Positions 16,623 to 24,727 of a stretch of 36,638 nt of DNA are shown one piece after another. A program made the translations under genes and the position numbers. Position 1 is the first letter of the stretch; each line of letters starts with the position of its first letter. The notes below the pieces were generated by a model. That model saw only the letters and a list, made by a program, of their open reading frames with translations. It was not told where the DNA came from and made no database searches. Origin of the DNA: an uncultured Actinoplanes sp. (GTDB lineage Bacteria; Actinomycetota; Actinomycetes; Mycobacteriales; Micromonosporaceae); the NCBI RefSeq assembly GCF_934643405.1, contig NZ_CAKUCL010000046.1, forward strand, positions 1-36,638, read 5' to 3'.

Positions 16623-16811
16623 ATCGATGCGTCAGACGGGGTGACGATTTAGTCAAGCCATCTGTCAGACCGGCATCATGCAAACCGTACTGCCGGACGC
16701 CGACGGGATTCCAACACCGATCGACCAGGACCTCGACCTGCTGTGACGGCACAAGCGTGTCCGATGGCCGAGGTCGTCGACGTCACGCCGGCTGGGCATC
16801 AAGCGCCCCGG

Positions 16812-16838
16812 CGGATACAGCGGATACAGCGGATACAG
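16812..16838 (+). repeat. Three tandem copies of CGGATACAG
   Basis: Three perfect 9-bp units head to tail, followed by a further CGG. Located about 95 bp before the start of the coiled-coil gene. It could be a binding-site array or simple slippage expansion. Confidence 0.8.
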
Positions 16839-16931
16839 CGGTCCATGATTCGCCATTCCGGCCTGGCCGCCGAGCCGGCGGCCGCTCACCTCACCAACCC
16901 GGCTGCGGGGTTCCGCCGACGAAGGTGCGAA

Positions 16932-17363
16932 ATGACCGAGGCGGCTGACGGTCGGAGATGCCACCATGGTGCTATGCGTGAGGAAGACGTGCAGGCGCAT
17001 GATCGCCTGGCGGCTGAGGCGAGGCTCCGCGGTGAGCGGGCCGCACGGCGCGCTGAGGAGGCTCACGAGCGAGCCGGTGAGCTGCAACGCTATCAAGAAG
17101 CACTCCGTGAGGGCGAGGATCCCGACTCGGTGACGGACGAGTCGAGCGTGGCGGACGCGCGGACGCACGCGAGACAGAGCGCTGAACGGGCCGCTCAAGC
17201 GCATCGAGACGCCGCCGCGACTCACGACATGGCGGCGCGGGTGCACGAGCGGGCGGCCCGGCTGCTTCCCGAGCAGGCGAAGATGCATCACGACGAGGCA
17301 CAGCGGCATCGCGAAGAGGCCACCGAAGATCGCCGCTTGGCGGCCGAGGAGCCGGACCGATAG
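16932..17363 (+). CDS. Alanine/glutamate/arginine-rich coiled-coil protein
   Basis: 143 residues, almost all helical and highly charged, with recurring AA-x-x-H-x-x-A-A spacing (HDRLAAEARLRGERAARRAE, AERAAQAHRDAAATHDMAAR, HHDEAQRHREEATEDRRLAA). This suggests a long coiled coil rich in histidine. No signal peptide or membrane segment. I start at ATG 16932 after GAAGG; ATG 16974 (MREEDVQAH) is an alternative. It resembles uncharacterised small actinobacterial stress-type proteins, but I cannot give it a function. It converges on cheB, ending 4 bases from its stop. Confidence 0.65.
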   Translation: MTEAADGRRCHHGAMREEDVQAHDRLAAEARLRGERAARRAEEAHERAGELQRYQEALREGEDPDSVTDESSVADARTHARQSAERAAQAHRDAAATHDMAARVHERAARLLPEQAKMHHDEAQRHREEATEDRRLAAEEPDR

Positions 17364-17367
17364 CCGG

Positions 17368-18378
17368 CTACGGCTGCCTCATGAACTCCGGGAAGTGTTT
17401 ACGGATCACTCCGGCCGCCGTGCGGATCTCCCGAGCGGCGGCGTGCTGGTGAGCCTGGGTGAGCCCGCCCAGACCGGTGGCCGTCGCCGCACGCAGCGCG
17501 AGCGCGTCGTGGATGTTGGCCTGCTCCTCCAGCATGCTCACCGCCGTCCACAGGGCTTGCTCGATCTTGTCCTGCTGCGCGGCGATCAGCGTCTGCGGTG
17601 ACCAGATATGACCGATGTGGCAGGTGTAATGCACGGCCGCGCCGGTTTGCACCAGGTTCATCCCTCCGGTGCAGTCGGGACAGCTGATCGGGACCGAGTG
17701 GCCGGGTAGTTCGGATGCCGTACGGGGCACGTTCTCGGCCATTTCGGTCTCCGTGATGAGGTCCGGATCGGGGGGCGTGGCAACGGGGTCCGGGAGGCGT
17801 TCCGTGACCAGTCGCCGGATCTCCTCGCCCATGTTTGCGGCCGGACAGGTGATGGCCTGCGGTACCACGGTGAGCGCCGCCGTGGGCATGGCGCGGAAAA
17901 GGGCATCGGCGGGATCCTGCACCAGGCAGGCACCTCCGACGGCGTCGATGGCGGCGAGGCCGGCCGCTCCGTCGTCCAGGGTGCCGGACAGGATCGCTCC
18001 GACGGTGCGGGAGCCGTGCCAGCGGGCGGCGCTGCGGAACAGGGCATCGACGGCAGGGCGGGCGCGGTTCTGCTTCGGAGCCCGGCTGAGCAGTGTATGT
18101 GTGTCTTTGACCAGTAGATGTTGATCGGGTACGGCGACCTGGATCCGTCCGGGCCGCAGGGGGGCGCCGTGCCGCGCCGGCTCGACGGGCAACGGTCCGC
18201 AGCGGTTCAGGATTGTGGCCAGGGCGCTGTCGGCGTGGGCGGGCATGTGCAGGACCACCAGGACCGCGGCGGGAAGGCCGGCGGGAAGGCCGGAGACCAC
18301 GTCGCGCAGCGCTTCGACGCCACCTGCGGAGGCGCCGAGTACCACGAGGTCATGATGGTGGACCTCGGGGGCGGTCAT
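17368..18378 (-). CDS. CheB-type protein-glutamate methylesterase with C-terminal Cys-rich motif
   Basis: 336 residues. The methylesterase domain (about 8-190) shows the catalytic triad regions: Ser in VLGASAGGVEAL, His in VVLHMPAHADS, Asp in ILSGTLDDGAAGL. No receiver domain precedes it. After residue 230 a Cys-rich segment (SCPDCTGGMN...YTCHIGHIW) looks like a small zinc-binding motif, then a helical tail. It lies divergent from the cheR-like gene, so the two form an orphan methylation pair without chemoreceptors or CheA. ATG 18378 has no ribosome site, and a promoter-like -10 ends only 9 bases upstream, so a leaderless message is possible. Confidence 0.88.
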   Translation of the reverse strand: MTAPEVHHHDLVVLGASAGGVEALRDVVSGLPAGLPAAVLVVLHMPAHADSALATILNRCGPLPVEPARHGAPLRPGRIQVAVPDQHLLVKDTHTLLSRAPKQNRARPAVDALFRSAARWHGSRTVGAILSGTLDDGAAGLAAIDAVGGACLVQDPADALFRAMPTAALTVVPQAITCPAANMGEEIRRLVTERLPDPVATPPDPDLITETEMAENVPRTASELPGHSVPISCPDCTGGMNLVQTGAAVHYTCHIGHIWSPQTLIAAQQDKIEQALWTAVSMLEEQANIHDALALRAATATGLGGLTQAHQHAAAREIRTAAGVIRKHFPEFMRQP

Positions 18379-18387
18379 GCCGCGGTA

Positions 18388-18413
18388 ATGCCCAGCTCGC
18401 AGCGGCGGCAAAC
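18388..18413 (-). promoter_or_regulatory. Possible SigB/SigF-type promoter of CheB gene (leaderless)
   Basis: Read leftward: GTTT (18413-18410), 16 bases, GGGCAT (18393-18388). The ATG at 18378 would be at or next to the transcription start. Confidence 0.35.
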
Positions 18414-18508
18414 CGCGGTCCGCTGATGCGTGGCCGCCATGGGCGAGGCGGGCAGCTCTGCCGGTACGGTAGCGACGACGATGGTGCACGCAGGGCTTGG
18501 AGGACCAG

Positions 18509-20350
18509 GTGACGTCGGACGACCCGCAGTTCGAGGCGCTGCTGGTGTATCTGAAGGAGTCCCGGGGATTCGACTTCACGGGGTACAAGCGAGCCAGCCT
18601 GATGCGCCGGGTCGGCCGGCGCATGGCGCAGGTCGAGGTGCAGTCGTACGGGGACTATCTGGACTACCTCGAGGTGCATCCGGAGGAGTTCACCGCGCTG
18701 TTCAACACCATCCTGATCAACGTCACCGGCTTCTTCCGCGACGCGGACGCCTGGGCGTACCTGCGGGAGAAGGTCGTTCCGCAGTTGCTGGCCGACAAGG
18801 GCGATGGCGCGCCGATCCGGGCCTGGAGCGCGGGCTGCGCCTCCGGCGAGGAGGCGTACACGGTAGCGATGGTGCTGGCCGAGGAGATCGGCATGGAGCA
18901 GTTCCGGGAGCGGGTCAAGATCTATGCCACGGACGTCGACGAGGAGGCGTTGACCGAGGCGCGCCTGGCCAGCTACACCGACCGGCAACTGGCCGGGGTG
19001 CCCGAGGAGCTGGTGCAGCGCTATTTCGAACTCGTAGGCGGACGGCACGTCTTCCGCAAGGATCTGCGCCGGTCGGTCATCTTCGGGCGCAACGACCTGA
19101 TGCAGGACGCCCCGATATCCCGGGTGGACCTGCTCACGTGCCGCAATACGTTGATGTATTTCAATGCTGAGGCACAGTCGCGGATCCTGTCGCGGCTGCA
19201 CTTCGCGCTGGCCGACAACGGGGTGCTGTTCCTCGGCAAGGCCGAGATGCTGCTCAGCCACGGCGAGACGTTCGCGCCGGTGGACCTCAAGCGGCGCGTT
19301 TTTCAGAAACGGGCGGCGCCGGCACCCCGTACGATCCCGGCCGCACCGCCCGGGATGCCCGCGGCGGCCGTCGCCGAGCTGGTCGGCTTGGATCGGCTCC
19401 GCGACGAGGCGTTCGCGACGTGCCCGGTGGCGCAGGTCGTGGTGACCGCCGATGGACTGGTCGCCCTGACGAACCGGCAGGCCGAGACGATGCTGGGGGT
19501 GTCGACCCGGGATGTCGGCCGGCCCTTCCGCGATCTGGAACTGTCGTACCGGCCCGCGGAGCTGCGCGGCTACATCGACCAGGCCCAGGTCGAGCGCCGT
19601 ACGGTCCGGGTCCCCGACATCGAGTACACCCGTCCCGGCACCGAGGCGGTGGTCCTGCGGGTGGACGTCAACCCGTTGACCGGTACGGACGCCAGCCTGC
19701 TGGGGGTCGCGCTGGTCTTCCAGGACCGTACCGAGGTGCAGCAGCTGCGCAGCGAGCTCGACCTGGCCACCCGGCAGGCGGAGACGGCTCACGAGGAGTT
19801 GCAGTCGACGAACGAGGAACTGGAGACCACCAACGAGGAACTGCAGTCCAGCGTCGAGGAACTGGAGACGACCAACGAGGAGCTGCAGTCCACGAACGAG
19901 GAACTGGAGACCACCAACGAGGAACTGCAGTCGACCAACGACGAGCTGCAGACGATCAACAGCGCCCTGCGGGATCGCACCAACGAGCTCGACAACACCA
20001 AGACCTTTCTGCAGTCGCTGCTCACCAGCCTGCCCTCCGGTGTGGCTGTGGTCGGCGCGGGCCTGCAGGTACGGGCCTGGAACCGCAACGCCGAACAGAT
20101 GTGGGGGTTGCGGGAGGACGAGACCCTCGGTGAGCACTTCCTGAACCTGGACATCGGTCTGCCCACCGACGGTCTACGGCCGCTGCTGCGCGCGGTCCTG
20201 TCCGGCGACTCGGCACGCGAGGAGGCCGTCGTCGAGGCCGTCAACCGCCGTGGCCGTCCGATCCGGGTCGGGGTCGTCTGCACGCCGCTGCTGGACCCCA
20301 CCTCGGGCACGACGGGCGCCATCGTCGTCATGACCGCCGATGAGGCATGA
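18509..20350 (+). CDS. CheR methyltransferase - PAS - coiled coil - PAS protein
   Basis: 613 residues. About 1-265: CheR, with helical N-terminus (YKRASLMRRVGRRMAQVEVQ), SAM-binding AWSAGCASGEEAY and DVDEEAL, and LLTCRNTLMYF. About 295-410: PAS (CPVAQVVVTADGLVALTNRQ). About 425-495: a heptad array built on EELQSTN / EELETTN units, a rigid coiled coil. About 500-610: second PAS (SLPSGVAVVGAGLQVRAWNR). No histidine kinase follows. GTG 18509 follows GGAGG by 6 bases. CheR methylates glutamates on receptor-type coiled coils; its own coiled coil with many Glu/Gln could be the substrate, with CheB at 17368 reversing it (inference). Confidence 0.9.
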   Translation: MTSDDPQFEALLVYLKESRGFDFTGYKRASLMRRVGRRMAQVEVQSYGDYLDYLEVHPEEFTALFNTILINVTGFFRDADAWAYLREKVVPQLLADKGDGAPIRAWSAGCASGEEAYTVAMVLAEEIGMEQFRERVKIYATDVDEEALTEARLASYTDRQLAGVPEELVQRYFELVGGRHVFRKDLRRSVIFGRNDLMQDAPISRVDLLTCRNTLMYFNAEAQSRILSRLHFALADNGVLFLGKAEMLLSHGETFAPVDLKRRVFQKRAAPAPRTIPAAPPGMPAAAVAELVGLDRLRDEAFATCPVAQVVVTADGLVALTNRQAETMLGVSTRDVGRPFRDLELSYRPAELRGYIDQAQVERRTVRVPDIEYTRPGTEAVVLRVDVNPLTGTDASLLGVALVFQDRTEVQQLRSELDLATRQAETAHEELQSTNEELETTNEELQSSVEELETTNEELQSTNEELETTNEELQSTNDELQTINSALRDRTNELDNTKTFLQSLLTSLPSGVAVVGAGLQVRAWNRNAEQMWGLREDETLGEHFLNLDIGLPTDGLRPLLRAVLSGDSAREEAVVEAVNRRGRPIRVGVVCTPLLDPTSGTTGAIVVMTADEA

Positions 20351-20389
20351 CCGGCGGTGACCTGCGCACCTCTGTCCGACCGGACGATC

Positions 20390-21118
20390 TCAGCGTGTCG
20401 CGACCGGCAACGTCGCCCACACCACCTTGCCGTCCTGGGCGGGCAGGCTTCCCCACCGGTGCGCCGTCACGCTGACCAGCAACAGCCCACGGCCGGTGGC
20501 GGGATCCGCCAATGGCTCCGCCGACATGCGGGGAACAGCGGTGCTGCCGTCGCGCACCGCGATCATCACGTACCGGCGACCCAGGGACAGACGGAGGTCG
20601 GCCATCGTCCCGGCGTGCACGACCGCGTTGGTCACGAGCTCACCCGCCACCAGAGCAGCCGGGTCGGCCAAATGCGGCAGCTTCCACTGGTTGCACGCCT
20701 CGGTGGCCACATCTCTCGCCCGGCGGGCCGCGCCGCTGACCGGCAGAACGAGATCGCTGATCGACATCAGCCGGCGCCCCGGCGGGGCGGCCAGCGCCTG
20801 AGCCAGCGACGGGAACACCCGCAGCCGGCCGTAGCCGGCCGTCAGCGCGGACGCCAACGCCGGGTCAGGGGCGCAAAGCAGCAACGGCGTCCCCGGCCAC
20901 ACCGAGGCCTGCCGTGCCACCGCGAGAAACACCGACAACGCGGCCGGCTCGGCGACCGTCAGCGCAGCGACGTCCACCACCAACGTGTCCGGCTGCTCCA
21001 CCAGACACTTCGCCAGAGTCGTGCGCACCGCCGGCGCGGTCGAGATGGCGAGTTCGCCAGACAGATGCACCACCGTGCGCGTGCCGACCTGGTCGATCTC
21101 ACAACGAACAGCGGGCAC
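20390..21118 (-). CDS. STAS-HATPase fusion (anti-sigma factor-like regulator)
   Basis: 242 residues. STAS-like part about 1-110 (VVHLSGELAISTAPAVRTTL); its loop reads VAEPAAL with no serine. HATPase_c part about 120-235: AGELVTNAVVHAG, VRDGSTAVP, GRGLLLVSVTAHRWG. The junction LPVSGAARRARDVATEAC matches the paralogue at 11037. The GTG start lies 15 bases after the stop of the Crp-type gene, so the two are probably one operon. Confidence 0.85.
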   Translation of the reverse strand: MPAVRCEIDQVGTRTVVHLSGELAISTAPAVRTTLAKCLVEQPDTLVVDVAALTVAEPAALSVFLAVARQASVWPGTPLLLCAPDPALASALTAGYGRLRVFPSLAQALAAPPGRRLMSISDLVLPVSGAARRARDVATEACNQWKLPHLADPAALVAGELVTNAVVHAGTMADLRLSLGRRYVMIAVRDGSTAVPRMSAEPLADPATGRGLLLVSVTAHRWGSLPAQDGKVVWATLPVATR

Positions 21119-21133
21119 CTCACCATTGTTACC

Positions 21134-21871
21134 TCAGAAGGAGCGGCTGTCGTCCTGCCCGGTTCGCAGACGGTCAAATTCGGCACGCACGATGCGGTAG
21201 CAGTCACAGGCGATCTCTTCGAGCGCGGCACGGTTCTCGATCGTCATGTTGCCGCGGCGGTAGCTGATCAGGCCGGCGGATTGCAGGAGCCCAGCGGTCA
21301 GCGACACCGTGGCCCGCCGCACACCGAGCATCTGAGCCAGGAACTCCTGGGTGAGCACGAAGTGCGGGCCGCCCACCCGGTCGGCGGTCATGAGCAGCCA
21401 CCGGGCGGCTCGCTCCTCCGTGGTGTGGATCCGGTTGCAGGCCACGTTCTGCGACAGCTGCACGATCGTGGCCTGCACGTAGCGATGCAGCTGACCGTGC
21501 AGCGCACCGTCACCGAGGAGGAACTCGCGCAACTGAGGCGCGGACATCCGGATCAGGACGCCCGGCATCTGCACCAGTACGGTGTTCGGGCTCTCCGGCA
21601 CGCCGAGGAACACCGGCAGCCCGCTCATGCCCTCACGGCCGATCGTGGCGACCTCGACCGCCGCTTCACCGTCGACTTCATTGATCATGGAAAGCACGGC
21701 GGTCGCCGGGAAGTCGACGTGCGCGATGGTCTCACCGACTTTGTAGACGATGTCCTTCAACGTCGGCTCGACGAGCTGCACGTGCGGGCGCATCGCCGCC
21801 CACTCACCGTCCGGCAGGGCCGCCAGCAGGAAGTTGAGGTTGCGAGCGGTGTCCAGGTCGATGCTGCTCAC
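21134..21871 (-). CDS. Crp/Fnr-family transcription regulator
   Basis: 245 residues. N-terminal cupin-like sensor domain (about 20-150; VVEVATIGREGMSG-type core VEVATIGREGMSGLPVFLG) without the cAMP-binding arginine/serine phosphate cassette. C-terminal winged helix (about 165-225; LTQEFLAQMLGVRRATVSLT, then GLISYRRGNMTI). DNA-binding regulator, ligand unknown. I prefer the GTG at 21871 because GAGGAGG lies 6 bases upstream; an ATG at 21889 overlaps that site. First gene of a two-gene operon with the STAS-HATPase gene. Confidence 0.88.
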   Translation of the reverse strand: MSSIDLDTARNLNFLLAALPDGEWAAMRPHVQLVEPTLKDIVYKVGETIAHVDFPATAVLSMINEVDGEAAVEVATIGREGMSGLPVFLGVPESPNTVLVQMPGVLIRMSAPQLREFLLGDGALHGQLHRYVQATIVQLSQNVACNRIHTTEERAARWLLMTADRVGGPHFVLTQEFLAQMLGVRRATVSLTAGLLQSAGLISYRRGNMTIENRAALEEIACDCYRIVRAEFDRLRTGQDDSRSF

Positions 21872-21957
21872 GACGAGCCTCCTCATCACGGGCCGCCCGC
21901 GTACCCCAGCACCCGCCGGTTATGCCAGATGCCGTACAGAGTCGGTAGCATGGCCCT

Positions 21958-22599
21958 GTGTCAGCGACCGCACACAGCAGCGCGGGGCGGACGCCTTTCG
22001 ATGTGGTCGTCGTCGCGGCGTCCCTCGGTGGCCCGTCGGCCGTCGCGCAGGTACTCGCCGGTCTGCCGGCGGACTTCCCGGCGGCCATGGTGGTGGTGCA
22101 GCACCGCACGCCGGCAGCCGATGTCTCGTTCGTCGAGTCCTTGCAGTGGCGCACCGCCCTGCCGGTCTCCCTGGCGCGCGACGGTCATCCGATCGCGGGG
22201 CCCGGAGTCGCCGTTTTGCCGGCCCGGCACACCGCAGCCGTCAAGGACGCCCAGTTGTGGCCGCGGCCGGCCGGCAGTGCGCACACCGCCGACCCGTTGG
22301 TCACGAGCGTGGCCCACGCGTACGGGCCGCGGGCCATCGCCGCCGTGCTGACCGGTCGCCTCACCGACGGCGCCGCCGGGATCCGCGCCGTCAAAGGCCA
22401 CGGCGGCCGCACCATGGTTCAAGATCCGCGCACGGCGAAGGCTGGTGACATGCCGGGGGCAGCGTTGGCCACCGGCTGCGTCGACCTCGTCCTTCCGCTC
22501 GGGCACATCTCTCATGCGCTGGTGGCGCTCACCATGGCTCCGGGTGCCGCCGAGCTCTTTCGCGTCCCTCCCACACCATGGGCAGAGTTCGCCGCCTGA
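21958..22599 (+). CDS. Second CheB-type methylesterase (domain only)
   Basis: 213 residues, just the CheB catalytic domain. Triad regions: VVAASLGGPSAV (Ser), VVVQHRTPAA (His), VLTGRLTDGAAGI (Asp). It lacks a receiver domain and the Cys-rich tail of the first CheB. GTG 21958 has no clear ribosome site. It is divergent from the Crp-type gene with an 86-bp gap. Substrate unknown; a CheR-type partner is encoded at 18509. Confidence 0.85.
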   Translation: MSATAHSSAGRTPFDVVVVAASLGGPSAVAQVLAGLPADFPAAMVVVQHRTPAADVSFVESLQWRTALPVSLARDGHPIAGPGVAVLPARHTAAVKDAQLWPRPAGSAHTADPLVTSVAHAYGPRAIAAVLTGRLTDGAAGIRAVKGHGGRTMVQDPRTAKAGDMPGAALATGCVDLVLPLGHISHALVALTMAPGAAELFRVPPTPWAEFAA

Positions 22600-22643
22600 C
22601 CGGCGCCGCTGTGCGACGGAATCGCAGTCGGCTCCTTCGCGCC

Positions 22644-22668
22644 GGTTCGTAGCCGCCGCTGTGGATAT
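22644..22668 (+). promoter_or_regulatory. Possible SigB/SigF-type promoter of STAS gene
   Basis: GGTT (22644-22647), 15 bases, GGATAT (22663-22668), 59 bases before GTG 22728. Spacing and distance match the site before the paralogue at 8993. Confidence 0.3.
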
Positions 22669-22727
22669 TAAGGTGGCAAGGCCGCCGATCGGCGGCCGGA
22701 CGTGGTGGCCGGCGTCGAGAGGCGGCC

Positions 22728-23081
22728 GTGGATCTGCAGTTGTCGTCCCTGCCCGGGCGTGCCTGCGCCGCGGTGGGGGTCGGCGGTGAGGTGGACTCGG
22801 ACACCAGCCCTGAGCTGTTTGATTTCCTCCAGGACGTCGCCGACGCGGGAGCCGTGCAGGTGGTGCTTGACCTCACCGACGTGACGTTCATGGACTCCAG
22901 CGGTCTGGGTGTGCTGATGGTGTGGTTCAAGCAGTTGGGCGCCAGGGGCGGCCGGTTGTGTGTCGCCGCGGTGCGGCCGCCGGTCGAGTACGTGTTGCGG
23001 GTGTCGGCGGTGGACCAGGTGCTGGATGTGTACGACACGGTGGCGGCCGCGGAGGCCGGCATGCCGCCGGTGGTGACCTGA
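22728..23081 (+). CDS. STAS-domain anti-anti-sigma factor (RsbV/SpoIIAA-like)
   Basis: 117 residues, closely related to the gene at 8993 over its full length, including an identical 17-base start (GTGGATCTGCAGTTGTC). The phospho-loop VTFMDSSGLGVLMVW keeps the Asp-Ser-Ser-Gly. It would be phosphorylated by one of the HATPase proteins and reactivated by a PP2C phosphatase. The two paralogues stand at opposite ends of the signalling cluster and in the same orientation. Confidence 0.9.
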   Translation: MDLQLSSLPGRACAAVGVGGEVDSDTSPELFDFLQDVADAGAVQVVLDLTDVTFMDSSGLGVLMVWFKQLGARGGRLCVAAVRPPVEYVLRVSAVDQVLDVYDTVAAAEAGMPPVVT

Positions 23082-23094
23082 GCCCGGCCGCCGC

Positions 23095-23247
23095 TCAGCT
23101 GAGGCCGGCCGGGGCGGCGACGACTCGTACGGTCTTCATGGTCGGGTCGGCGGTGTCGGGGATCAGCATGCCTGCTTCGACGCCGACGGTCAGCAGGTCG
23201 GCGTTCGCGGCGTAGGCAGGTAGCGAAGATGCGGAGACGGTGTGCAT
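23095..23247 (-). CDS. Possible short hypothetical ORF (50 aa)
   Basis: MHTVSASSLPAYAANADLLT... to MKTVRVVAAPAGLS. The amino-acid composition looks protein-like, but there is no ribosome site and no known domain. It may be a remnant upstream-truncated gene. It ends 13 bases from the STAS stop. Confidence 0.25.
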   Translation of the reverse strand: MHTVSASSLPAYAANADLLTVGVEAGMLIPDTADPTMKTVRVVAAPAGLS

Positions 23248-23326
23248 GACAGATGCCGTTCGTGCGGAGCGACCGCCCGGTGGCGGCATCGCTGGAGCGG
23301 GAGCGAATACTCCGTTCGCGGGACGG

Positions 23327-24727
23327 TCAAACCTCGCGGAGGTCGGCCAGCCGTTGCCAGTAGCCGGCCAGCGTGGCCGCGCCGTTGAGGAGCATCTGCA
23401 CGGCGACACGTTCGTCGCTGTCGTGCCAACGGTCCTCCGGCAGCCCGGTACCGAAGAACACCACCGGCGCCTGCACCCGACGTGCGAGCAGTTCCGCGGG
23501 TCCGCCGCCCGCATTGCCCATCCGGCCGGCCGGCTTGCCGAAACCGTCCTGCATCGCGGCCGACAGGATCTCCAGCGCGGGCAGATCCGGCGGGGTCTCG
23601 TACGGTTCCTGGGCGATCTCCTCGGCGATCGTCAGCTCGTAGTCGACACCGTCACCGATGGTCTCGCCGACCCAGCGGCGCAACTGGGCGGCGACGTCGG
23701 CCCCCTTCTGCCCGCAGACCGTACGGAAGCTGAGGCTGGCCGTCGCGACCGCCGGAACCGCCGAGCGGGACGCGCCGACCGGATCACCCGCGATCAGGCT
23801 GAGCACCTCGACGGCCGGCCGCGTCCACAACTGCTCCAGCACGGTGTAGCCGGCCTCACCATCCGCGCTGCGGGTCTCCGAGCGCTCCAGCCAGTCCTGG
23901 TCGCTGAACGGCAACGCGGCCAGCTCCGCACGGCGACGCTCGGACGGCTCGGCGACGTCGTCGTAGAAACCGGGCAGGGTGATGCGATTCTTGTCGTCAT
24001 AGAGGGCGGCCAGCACCTTCGCCAGTTCCACCGCCGGGTTCGGCGCGGGACCGGACACCGCGCCACTGTGCACGTCGCGCAACGGCCCGTAGATCTCCAG
24101 CTGGGCACCGACCATGCCGCGCAGGCTGGTGCACACAGCGGGGTGATCCGCGCGCCACATCAGCGTGTCCGAGAACACGATCAGATCCGCGTCCAACCGC
24201 TCCCGGTTGTCCCGCAGCACCTCGTCCAGGTGCGCCGAACCGGTCTCCTCCTCGCCCTCCACCAGGAACTTCAAGTTGACCGCCGGTGCGCTGCACCCGG
24301 TGGCCGCCAGATGCGCCCGCACCGCCCAGACGTGGGCCAGCACCTGGCCCTTGGCATCAGAGGCACCTCGGCCGTAAACCCTGCCGTCGCGAACGGCCGG
24401 CTCGAACGGTGGTGTCTCCTCCCACTGCTCGTCCTTGGCCGCCCGTACGTCGTGGTGGCTGTAGACCAGCACCGTCGGCGCACCGGGCGCGGCGCACCAC
24501 TCGGCGTAGACCGCCGGCGCCCCCTCGACCGGCCACACCTCCACGGTCGGGAACCCGGTGGCCCGTAGGGCTGCGGCCAGCCAGTTCGCCGACCGGGTCA
24601 GGTCCACCGCGTGTTGCGGCAGGCCGGCGACCGAGCGCAGCCGCAGCCAGCCGACCAGCTCCTCGATGAGGTCCGAGCGGTGCGCGGCGAGGTAGTCGTG
24701 GACATCGCCGATCGTCTGCTGCGCCAT
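23327..24727 (-). CDS. M20-family metallopeptidase (dipeptidase-like)
   Basis: 466 residues, the normal length for M20 peptidases of the M20A/dipeptidase type. Metal and catalytic motifs: VYSHHDVRAA (His, catalytic Asp), YGRGASDAKGQ (bridging Asp), LVEGEEETGS (catalytic Glu and ligand), LIVFSDT, and the late His in RWHDSDERV. Cytoplasmic, likely cleaving dipeptides or acylated amino acids. ATG 24727 follows GGAGAGG by 5 bases. It is an ordinary metabolic gene inside the element and has no evident link to the signalling genes. Confidence 0.9.
   Translation of the reverse strand: MAQQTIGDVHDYLAAHRSDLIEELVGWLRLRSVAGLPQHAVDLTRSANWLAAALRATGFPTVEVWPVEGAPAVYAEWCAAPGAPTVLVYSHHDVRAAKDEQWEETPPFEPAVRDGRVYGRGASDAKGQVLAHVWAVRAHLAATGCSAPAVNLKFLVEGEEETGSAHLDEVLRDNRERLDADLIVFSDTLMWRADHPAVCTSLRGMVGAQLEIYGPLRDVHSGAVSGPAPNPAVELAKVLAALYDDKNRITLPGFYDDVAEPSERRRAELAALPFSDQDWLERSETRSADGEAGYTVLEQLWTRPAVEVLSLIAGDPVGASRSAVPAVATASLSFRTVCGQKGADVAAQLRRWVGETIGDGVDYELTIAEEIAQEPYETPPDLPALEILSAAMQDGFGKPAGRMGNAGGGPAELLARRVQAPVVFFGTGLPEDRWHDSDERVAVQMLLNGAATLAGYWQRLADLREV

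Larger units (their letters stand above)
16549..16931. other. Intergenic region with a triple 9-bp repeat
   Basis: 383 bp between the leftward STAS gene and the rightward coiled-coil gene. It holds the promoter-like site at 16597-16622 and three perfect tandem copies of CGGATACAG (16812-16838). No gene is supported. Confidence 0.5.

Noticed and set aside
16812..16838. CRISPR-like array
   Set aside because: Units are 9 bp with no spacers and no cas genes nearby.
19790..19965. Repetitive DNA element
   Set aside because: The repeated sequence encodes in-frame coiled-coil heptads of the CheR protein, so it is coding.
18350..20137. 595-codon leftward frame
   Set aside because: Antisense of the CheR gene; its repetitive LLVGRLQFLV pattern is the reverse of the Glu-rich heptads.
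20357..22351. 664-codon rightward frame
   Set aside because: Antisense of the STAS-HATPase and Crp genes; composition is Arg/His/Gln-rich nonsense while the opposite strand has clear domains.
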